This document shows positions 13,921-18,936 of a DNA stretch of 18,936 nt, one piece after another. Positions within the stretch are counted from its first letter, which is position 1; each line of letters starts with the position of its first letter. A program made the position numbers and the translations under genes. The notes below the pieces were generated by a model. The model was not told where the DNA came from and did no database searches. It saw only the letters and a program-made list of their open reading frames with translations. The DNA comes from Hyphomicrobiales bacterium (lineage in GTDB: Bacteria > Pseudomonadota > Alphaproteobacteria > Rhizobiales > JAJFHC01), in NCBI GenBank assembly GCA_021775835.1, contig JAJFHC010000295.1, positions 1 through 18,936 of the forward strand, given 5' to 3'.

Positions 13921-13962
13921 TTGAGCCAAATCAAGTCAACCGGCTTCTTCGCGGCGTAGGTT
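13921..13962 (+). promoter_or_regulatory. FNR/FixK-like operator (one mismatch) and -10
   Basis: TTGAGCCAAATCAA at 13921-13934 matches TTGAT-N4-ATCAA at nine of ten positions. TAGGTT at 13957-13962 lies exactly at the -10 spacing seen at the other sites, giving a start near 13969. It would drive the PAN-like gene at 14090 with a leader of about 120 bases. Nothing else is seen in 13811-14089. Confidence 0.6.
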
Positions 13963-14089
13963 GGCCAATGCTGAGTGCGTCGATTGCGGTTTCATTTGCG
14001 CGCGTAGGTGAGTTGTGGCGATGAGAGTAGTGTTGTGATTGCTGATTGAACCCTTAAACGAAACGCGCCCGACAGGATCAGGACAATCA

Positions 14090-14452
14090 ATGAGAACCGA
14101 AATGGCCGACCGAACCATGTTTACAGTGCTGGCCGTGTTCATGACCATGTTAATGGGGCAGGCACATGCCCAGAGCGTGCAAACCAACGATGTCACCACT
14201 GGCGCCTGCATGGTTATTTGCGAGGATGTAAGTTTTTGCCGGGAACTGGATTATGACAGTGCGGCCGGGACCTGTACGATTTTCATTAATGCCGGTGATC
14301 CGGGCTATGCCAAAATACAGCAGGCCTGCCCGCAGACCCCGCCGAACAAGTTGATTGTTTCGTATGCCAATGACCGGTGGGACATAGTGTGTCCATCCGG
14401 ACCGGTGGGGGCGGTCCCGGAGGCTTCGCAGGTTTTCGGGACACCGCAATAA
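14090..14452 (+). CDS. Small secreted PAN-like Cys protein
   Basis: A 120-residue protein. AGGA six or seven bases before ATG 14090 supports the start. A signal peptide (FTVLAVFMTMLMGQAHA) ends near residue 27. The mature part has six Cys at 40, 44, 50, 62, 80 and 101. The spacing CxxxCxxxxxC, followed by an acidic-aromatic strand and Cys 62 (LDYDSAAGTCTIF), is the same as in the PAN module of the protein at 3877-4491 (CIEACEADSRC). This is a single PAN/apple-like fold without other domains, expected to bind a protein or glycan outside the cytoplasm. It converges on the L,D-transpeptidase gene. Domain call moderate because the Trp of the other PAN is not conserved. Confidence 0.72.
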   Translation: MRTEMADRTMFTVLAVFMTMLMGQAHAQSVQTNDVTTGACMVICEDVSFCRELDYDSAAGTCTIFINAGDPGYAKIQQACPQTPPNKLIVSYANDRWDIVCPSGPVGAVPEASQVFGTPQ

Positions 14453-14562
14453 CAACCCGAATACACCTGAGATGCGCCCACAATCGTAGTGCACGCTTGC
14501 GTTTCCGATGGATTGAATTCACCAAGCCCGGCACGCGGCTGAGGCCCGTTGTGGTGGCAGTG

Positions 14563-15093
14563 TCAGGGATGGATGATAATCGGTGTCCCGTTCGGCACCA
14601 CGCGCCAGATTTCCTCGATCTCCTTATCGGAAACTGCGATGCAGCCATTCGTCCAGTCGTAGAAACGATGAAACGACCCAAGCCAACCTGCACCATTCTT
14701 TATGCCGTGGATCATGATGGCGCCGCCGGGCGATACGCCAAGTTTTCGGGCCTTCTTCCTGTCCTGTTTGTTCGGGTAGGAGATATGGAGCGCGCGATGA
14801 AACCCGCTCTTCGCGTTGCGCCAATCAATGCGATAGGTCCCTTCAGGCGTTCGGCCATCACCCTCCTTGGATTTTGGGCCACGCGGGTTCCAGCCAAGCG
14901 CAACTGTATATTGCTTTAAGGGCTTGCCGCTCTTCATCAACAGCAATTTGCGGTCATACTTGTAGACAATCACTTCATCGGCCTTAACACCTGAGGGTAT
15001 TGGCAGCGCTGAGTTTGAGTCGAGCAGCCACGCGCCAGACGTAGCCATGAGGAGCGCGACAATAAGGGTTGTAACAAGACCACGACTTCTCAT
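14563..15093 (-). CDS. L,D-transpeptidase (YkuD domain), exported
   Basis: A 176-residue protein. ATG 15093 has GAGG upstream and begins with a signal or anchor (LVTTLIVALLMATSGAWLL). Earlier in-frame ATGs (15144, 15135) lie at or before the predicted transcription start. The YkuD domain spans about 40-175: GDGRTPEGTYRI (78-89), IMIHG with His 129, and the catalytic block TNGCIAV with Cys 151. The usual SHGC reads TNGC here, as in the YafK/ErfK-like branch. The enzyme joins meso-diaminopimelate residues of peptidoglycan (3-3 links) or attaches proteins to it in the periplasm. It is divergent from the glycan-binding gene at 15346, each gene having its own perfect FNR-type site. Confidence 0.88.
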   Translation of the reverse strand: MRSRGLVTTLIVALLMATSGAWLLDSNSALPIPSGVKADEVIVYKYDRKLLLMKSGKPLKQYTVALGWNPRGPKSKEGDGRTPEGTYRIDWRNAKSGFHRALHISYPNKQDRKKARKLGVSPGGAIMIHGIKNGAGWLGSFHRFYDWTNGCIAVSDKEIEEIWRVVPNGTPIIIHP

Positions 15094-15142
15094 TTCTGGT
15101 GACCTCTTTCTGACCGTCGCGGCATACGGTTCCATCCGCTTC

Positions 15143-15184
15143 ATTTCGACCCGCCTTGTAATGCAGGTCTTTGATCTCGATCAA
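15143..15184 (-). promoter_or_regulatory. FNR/FixK-type operator (perfect) of the L,D-transpeptidase gene
   Basis: TTGATCTCGATCAA at 15171-15184 is a perfect site. Reading leftward, CGAAAT (15148-15143) stands at -10 spacing, giving a start near 15136. The site centre is 84 bases from the ATG, like the other short-leader promoters here. Confidence 0.82.
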
Positions 15185-15251
15185 CGCGAGCGCGTGTCTT
15201 CGACCACTTGACCTGCCCCAGCGGCAGGCACTGAAGAACAGAATGTTTTAC

Positions 15252-15265
15252 TTGATCCTAATCAA
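15252..15265 (+). promoter_or_regulatory. FNR/FixK-type operator (perfect) of the glycan-binding gene
   Basis: TTGATCCTAATCAA is a perfect site 81 bases (centre to centre) from the divergent one at 15171. A weak -10 (TAGCTT, 15288-15293) gives a start near 15300 and a leader of about 46 bases to ATG 15346. Confidence 0.82.
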
Positions 15266-15345
15266 TGTTGGCGGCGGGTGGCAGCGATAGCTTGGCACTC
15301 AGTTTGAAGTGGTCCCTTCGGTTGCAATCGGTCGCGGAGAGTTGC

Positions 15346-15963
15346 ATGGGTTTTCGTCCCAAAATTGTGGTGATTGTAAGCTGTCTTTGGGCAGGCAGTG
15401 CAGTCGGTGTGGAATCGGCGCGGGCAGGCGATACATGCTGGACGCAGGGCAGCGCGCAGTTTTTCGATGCTATCCATTATTGTGTCAGTTCGGTTCTGGA
15501 GCCGCAGGCCGGTATTACCTATGGCCCGGCTAACCTGTTTGACTCTGACGGGAACCGTTCGGCGTGGTGTGAGGGTGTCCCCGGTCATGGCATCGGGGAG
15601 ACGATTACCATTCGCATCAACGGCGGATCGTCGTTTCGACGGCTTTGGATCCGCAATGGCTACGGCAAATCGCGCAAAGCGTTCAACAACAATTCGCGAA
15701 TCAAAACGATCGAGATCACGACCGATACGGGGGTCCAGACGACCACCGAACTTGTCGATCAGAATCCAGCCGTTCCGATCTATCTGCCGATGGTGGCGGA
15801 ACATGGATGGGTGCAACTTAGAATTCTGGATGTCTATCCAGGAGCACGCTATGCCGACACCTGCGTCGATGCCGTGTATCCGGACTTTGAATATGAGGAA
15901 TCATTCTCCAAGAGGCGGATCGACAATGCTGAGCAATTCTTCGCAAGTCACGCATTACGTTGA
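15346..15963 (+). CDS. Exported NADase-type glycan-binding domain protein
   Basis: GGAGAG precedes ATG 15346, giving 205 residues; the frame opens earlier, but inside the operator. The signal peptide is residues 1-28 (IVVIVSCLWAGSAVGVESARA). The body is a single discoidin-like beta-sandwich of the NADase-type glycan-binding kind. Its signatures are GPANLFDSDGNRSAWCEGVP, GIGETITI, IRNGYGKS, an N...RIKTIEI strand, and a late RILDVYPGARYADTCVDAV. Two Cys near the start (CWTQ, YCVS), one in AWCEG and one in DTCV could form two disulfides. The domain binds carbohydrate in multidomain proteins; here it is the whole mature protein. The stop is two bases before the ATG of the zinc-ribbon gene, so the two are coupled. 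Confidence 0.82.
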   Translation: MGFRPKIVVIVSCLWAGSAVGVESARAGDTCWTQGSAQFFDAIHYCVSSVLEPQAGITYGPANLFDSDGNRSAWCEGVPGHGIGETITIRINGGSSFRRLWIRNGYGKSRKAFNNNSRIKTIEITTDTGVQTTTELVDQNPAVPIYLPMVAEHGWVQLRILDVYPGARYADTCVDAVYPDFEYEESFSKRRIDNAEQFFASHALR

Positions 15964-15965
15964 AC

Positions 15966-16727
15966 ATGGAAGCTGCAGCAGCAAACACTTGCCAACATTG
16001 TGGCGCGTTTCTTGCGCCGGATGATAAATTCTGCGGGTCCTGCGGCCAGGCTTCGGTAACCGTTTATCCACCGGCGTTTCGCGCCGGACCGACGGCGGGT
16101 CCATTCCCTGTCCAACCGCCTCCAGCTGCTGGTCCGGCGCTTCCGGTCAAGGCCGTTGGTGTTTTTGGAGGCATGGCCTATGTGGTTTTCTGGACTCTGT
16201 TCTGCGGTCTCGTGTGGTCAGGAGCATTCGTGGCCTGGGCAACATTGGTGGCTTTGATGTTTAACGACGGCACCCGGTGGACCCCGTTTTTGGATATCTA
16301 CTTGATCTATGACGTTGAGGGGTTGATTGCCACAGCTTCTGTTTGGGCGTTGGGCGGCGTTATCGCCGGATTCATCTCCGCCGTAGTGACGGGCTTTGCC
16401 GTGTCATGGTCGAAATCGGTGATAACGGCAGGGTCGATGATCTTAACCGGCATTCTTTATGCAATCGCCCTGGCGGCGGTGAGCTTTGCCGTTGCCACTG
16501 CAGTCATTTCGGCAACCTCAGGGGGCTTGGGGTATGCCGAAGCCACCGCCCTGTTTAAGACGTCAAACCGGAGCGCGTGGGTGATCGTTAGCTTCCTCGT
16601 GGGGCTTATTTTTTGCTGGCGATTGAGAGGTCGATCGGGGGAGGCGCGGATCGGGGCAAAACTTGCTGGTGCATTGGGCTGGGGTGTAGGGGCGGCCATC
16701 GCGGTGTCCGTCGTGTCGGCCGCCTGA
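15966..16727 (+). CDS. Zinc-ribbon integral membrane protein
   Basis: A 253-residue protein. ATG 15966 comes two bases after the upstream stop; a TTG at 15960 is an unlikely alternative. Residues 9-28 are a classic zinc ribbon (Cys 9, 12, 23, 26: CQHCGAFLAPDDKFCGSCGQ). A Pro/Ala-rich linker (about 35-65) leads to five or six transmembrane helices (from about residue 70 to the end, for example VFGGMAYVVFWTLFCGLVWS and ASVWALGGVIAGFISAVVTG). The ribbon should be cytosolic. Such zinc-ribbon plus membrane proteins are common in bacteria and mostly uncharacterised. Placed with an exported glycan-binding partner, it may be a membrane platform or channel for it, but that is inference. Confidence 0.78.
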   Translation: MEAAAANTCQHCGAFLAPDDKFCGSCGQASVTVYPPAFRAGPTAGPFPVQPPPAAGPALPVKAVGVFGGMAYVVFWTLFCGLVWSGAFVAWATLVALMFNDGTRWTPFLDIYLIYDVEGLIATASVWALGGVIAGFISAVVTGFAVSWSKSVITAGSMILTGILYAIALAAVSFAVATAVISATSGGLGYAEATALFKTSNRSAWVIVSFLVGLIFCWRLRGRSGEARIGAKLAGALGWGVGAAIAVSVVSAA

Positions 16728-16747
16728 ATCAGAGTTCACGGGGGCAA

Positions 16748-16761
16748 TTGATGTTGATCAA
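16748..16761 (+). promoter_or_regulatory. FNR/FixK-type operator (perfect) of the propeller operon
   Basis: TTGATGTTGATCAA is a perfect site. TGAAAT at 16785-16790 is a plausible -10, giving a start near 16796. The distance from the site centre to ATG 16842 is 87 bases, the same as for the genes at 995 (86) and 15346 (87), which also supports that start codon. Confidence 0.82.
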
Positions 16762-16841
16762 CGACACGGGGACAGGGCAGTGCATGAAATGAAGGCGTGC
16801 AATCCCCACCCGCCCAAACGAGAGGCGCAATTGAATTCAGG

Positions 16842-17894
16842 ATGATGTTCGGACCGTTGAAGAATATGTCACAAGCGGCAGCGGGAACAGATCTGCGCTC
16901 TGTTCTGCGTCCAGCAGCGGCGTTCGTACAGGTCGTCATTGGCGTGACGGTTGTTGCCATATTTGGCTGGAGTATTAAGGCGGGCTTGGATACTGCGCGG
17001 GACGCCCGCATGCCAACAGGTTGGAGTATTGTCCGGCCTCCCATTGAGATCAGAGAGCTGGTTCTGGACGGCGATCGTCTTTGGGTTGCGGGGCGCGACG
17101 GTCTTGTCCTGCTGGACCGGCGTACGTCAAAAGTCATACCCATACCCGGTGGCGGTTCCGACATCCGTCACGTCGTGGACATGGAAAGCGACAATACCGG
17201 TTCCTTGTGGGTGGCTCATGCCCAAGGGCTATCAAGATTTCAAAATGGGCATTGGCAACGTTATCCAGAATTGGAAACGGTTCTTCAGGGTTCAATCAAG
17301 GCGCTTCTTGCCACTCGCATGGGGGACCTCTGGGTTGGCGGTGAGAGCGGATTGGTTCGATATGATGGTCACCAGTTTTCCCGCGTCATCATGCCCGCAG
17401 CGCAGGCCCTGCACTCGGTTGATGTCCTTTTCGAAGACAAAGGCGGGGCTGTCTGGATTGGTTCAGCTCATCCGGTAAATGGCGGTCTTGTGAGCTATGC
17501 CAAAGGTCAGTGGCAACGCTACAGAACAGATGACGGTCTTGCGCACCGATCCGTAAACATGATCGCCCAGGGCCGGGATGGCGCTTTATGGTTCGCCACC
17601 GGGTTTGCGAATCGTGGAGGTGCGAGCCGTTTTGCCGACGGCGTGTGGACCACATTGACACGCAAGGACGGACTGGCCGGCGACAACATTCGCGTGGTCT
17701 TTGAAGACGCAGCGGGCCGGTGGTGGTTTGGCACCGAGTATCACGGCATCAGTGTCTTCGACGGTACAGCCTGGCAAACAATCACGCGCGAAGAAGGCCT
17801 TGCTGGCCGCGACCTGAGGGCCGTGGTCCAGGATCAAGACGGCGTGCTCTGGCTCGGTACGGACAACGGCCTCAATCGCATTGAGAATTTGTAG
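16842..17894 (+). CDS. Membrane-anchored seven-blade Reg_prop beta-propeller
   Basis: I place the start at the ATGATG of 16842 (350 residues); GTG 16797 would coincide with the transcription start and ATG 16866 is also possible. One transmembrane helix (about 25-46, VQVVIGVTVVAIFGW) puts the rest in the periplasm. Seven blades of the two-component-regulator propeller type follow, with the motif DxxGxLWxGTxxGLxR then W..Y, for example DNTGSLWVAHAQGLSRF, MGDLWVGGESGLVRYDG, DAAGRWWFGTEYHGISVF and DQDGVLWLGTDNGLNRI. In hybrid sensors these blades sense ligands such as glycans. Here the protein ends after the last blade, with no kinase, cyclase or DNA-binding domain. It may sense or bind for the membrane proteins encoded downstream (22-base gap). 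Confidence 0.83.
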   Translation: MMFGPLKNMSQAAAGTDLRSVLRPAAAFVQVVIGVTVVAIFGWSIKAGLDTARDARMPTGWSIVRPPIEIRELVLDGDRLWVAGRDGLVLLDRRTSKVIPIPGGGSDIRHVVDMESDNTGSLWVAHAQGLSRFQNGHWQRYPELETVLQGSIKALLATRMGDLWVGGESGLVRYDGHQFSRVIMPAAQALHSVDVLFEDKGGAVWIGSAHPVNGGLVSYAKGQWQRYRTDDGLAHRSVNMIAQGRDGALWFATGFANRGGASRFADGVWTTLTRKDGLAGDNIRVVFEDAAGRWWFGTEYHGISVFDGTAWQTITREEGLAGRDLRAVVQDQDGVLWLGTDNGLNRIENL

Positions 17895-17916
17895 GGAAGA
17901 CGATGCAGGCAAGAGC

Positions 17917-18609
17917 ATGACCATGAACTTCGACGAGGCAACCCAGAGATATACGACATTGCGCCAGCAATACGATGCCGGTCAGATCGACTGGAACGGT
18001 CTTGTTGCCGCGACCGGCAACCTTCGTCTTCAGGATGCTGAAGGACGGTGGTGGCAGATCGAACCGGCAGGCGGTATCTGGCACATGTGGGATGGTCGGG
18101 CTTGGGTGACGACGGCGGGCCAACCGACAGGTGCCTCCCCCGGTGCAGTCCCGGCCGATCCCGCTGCATCCGCCGGCAACGTCCGGAAGGGAAATAAACA
18201 GAAGAAACCCCTGGCTCAACGCTCACAAAAGTGGTGGGACGCAGTCTCCATTGTTGGCGGGGTCGTCGCGGCCATCCTGTGGCTTATGTATACGGGACTT
18301 CCTGCATCCAGCGAGGGCGTTGACATCATAACCCCGATCCTGATGGTTGCGATCCCAACGGGATTGGTGTTTCTACGCAAACCCATTGACGGCCTCTTGA
18401 AGCCGATTCAGCCGGTTCGGCGCCACATCCCGCGCCTCTTCCTGATCGGCGGCGGCTTGGTGGCGCCTTACGTCGTTGCCTGGCTGCTCTATGACGCAGG
18501 CTTCCGGCAATATGAATATATGTGGGTTTCGCTGATCTGCGGCAGCCTGACGGCCTATGCGATTCTGCGTACTCCCGAAATGCAATCGGGAGGGCCAGCC
18601 GATGCCTGA
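17917..18609 (+). CDS. Four-helix membrane protein with N-terminal GRWWQI motif domain
   Basis: A 230-residue protein starting at ATG 17917, 22 bases after the propeller stop. Residues 1-70 form a small domain with a helical RYxxLRxQYDAGQIDWNGLV segment, then GRWWQIEPAGGIWHMWDGRAW, a pattern of paired Trp that recurs at the N-terminus of various bacterial membrane proteins and whose role I do not know. A Pro/Ala linker and a Lys-rich stretch follow. Then come four transmembrane helices (VSIVGGVVAAILWLMY, IITPILMVAIPTGLVFL, LFLIGGGLVAPYVVAWLL, WVSLICGSLTAYAIL). The next gene begins inside its end (ATGCCTGA overlap, 8 bases). Membrane location is clear; function is unknown. Confidence 0.75.
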   Translation: MTMNFDEATQRYTTLRQQYDAGQIDWNGLVAATGNLRLQDAEGRWWQIEPAGGIWHMWDGRAWVTTAGQPTGASPGAVPADPAASAGNVRKGNKQKKPLAQRSQKWWDAVSIVGGVVAAILWLMYTGLPASSEGVDIITPILMVAIPTGLVFLRKPIDGLLKPIQPVRRHIPRLFLIGGGLVAPYVVAWLLYDAGFRQYEYMWVSLICGSLTAYAILRTPEMQSGGPADA

Positions 18610-18936
18610 CACAAATGTCATCATGCAAAGAGCGCTTTGGGCACTGGGCTGGGTCGCCAGCTTTGTTCTTTTCCTGACGCCTTTCGGGCTGTTCTGGCTG
18701 TGGAGCGATTTCGCGGCGGCGGACGACTGCCTGAGGGATCCGCTGAATGCCCGCGATTGTCTGCGCACTGCAATGACAGCGCCGTTGATTGCAGGGCTTG
18801 CCGCGTCAGGTGCCTCCGCCTTGATGCACGGCGGCGAAATCCTGCGAACCCTGATTTCAGGCTCGGTGCCGCCACCGCCGTTCCCCGGAACGTCCACCGG
18901 CGCACCGCCGCCGCCCACCGGCCCCGCCGGTGCTAT
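18602..18936 (+). CDS. Membrane protein, partial (continues beyond window)
   Basis: ATG 18602 overlaps the previous stop by eight bases (ATGCCTGA), indicating coupling. The frame stays open to the window edge, 111 codons. It begins MPDTNVIMQRALW and has a transmembrane helix (LGWVASFVLFLTPFGLFWLW). A soluble loop with two Cys follows (DDCLRDPLNARDCLR), then a second hydrophobic helix (APLIAGLAASGASALM), and a Pro/Gly-rich stretch (PPPPFPGTSTGAPPPP) that looks like a linker to a further domain outside the window. The family cannot be named. It is the third gene of the propeller operon. Confidence 0.7.
   Translation, partial: MPDTNVIMQRALWALGWVASFVLFLTPFGLFWLWSDFAAADDCLRDPLNARDCLRTAMTAPLIAGLAASGASALMHGGEILRTLISGSVPPPPFPGTSTGAPPPPTGPAGA

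Noticed and set aside
15398..16024. Plus-strand frame overlapping the glycan-binding gene
   Set aside because: The overlapping frame at 15346 has the signal peptide and the conserved domain; this one is Arg/Ser-rich noise.
16797..16841. GTG 16797 as a leaderless start for the propeller protein
   Set aside because: It coincides with the predicted transcription start, but the 87-base site-to-ATG spacing at 16842 matches three other units. Kept only as an alternative.

Overview
The window looks like an accessory region of an alphaproteobacterial chromosome, probably Hyphomicrobiales or a relative. It is GC-rich, almost every gene is preceded by a Shine-Dalgarno sequence, and it carries small protein families typical of that class, MlaC, NADase-type glycan-binding and PAN/peptidoglycan-binding proteins, and FNR/FixK-type operators. 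I see no rRNA, tRNA, CRISPR array or phage structural gene.

Layout: (1) 1-902, a dead IS6-family copy and a second lone IS end. (2) 902-3278, an FNR-type operator followed by three rightward genes: a Tat-like exported Arg/His/Tyr repeat protein, an unknown secreted protein and an orphan MlaC-like lipid carrier. (3) 3356-3880, a truncated IS6 copy. (4) 3877-8760, leftward: an FNR-type promoter, a 1374-residue exported Cys-repeat protein and, overlapping by TGATG, a PAN plus peptidoglycan-binding protein. (5) 8791-10331, a third dead IS6 copy (809 bp), the tail of an unknown gene, and the remains of an arginine deiminase operon (transporter tail overlapping arcA by ATGA, arcA cut after 108 codons). 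(6) 10433-13934, FNR-type promoters with a Sel1-repeat protein, three small non-exported proteins on the minus strand and a HEAT-repeat exported protein. (7) 14090-18936, a PAN-like secreted protein, an L,D-transpeptidase, a NADase-type glycan-binding protein with a zinc-ribbon membrane protein, and an operon of a membrane-anchored seven-blade propeller plus two membrane proteins, the last running off the window.

The unifying signal is regulatory. Six perfect TTGAT-N4-ATCAA sites and three one-mismatch sites lie in the intergenic regions, each with a -10-like hexamer about 22 bases further on, as expected for an activator centred near -41.5. Chance would give about 0.02 perfect sites in this length (18936/4^10). 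Most of the genes are predicted to be exported or membrane-bound, and several carry peptidoglycan- or glycan-binding modules or disulfide-type Cys pairs. My reading is an oxygen-limitation (FNR/FixK) regulon island for the cell envelope, assembled or eroded by IS6 elements, in which the catabolic arc genes have been lost. The promoter pattern is read directly; the shared envelope role is inference.
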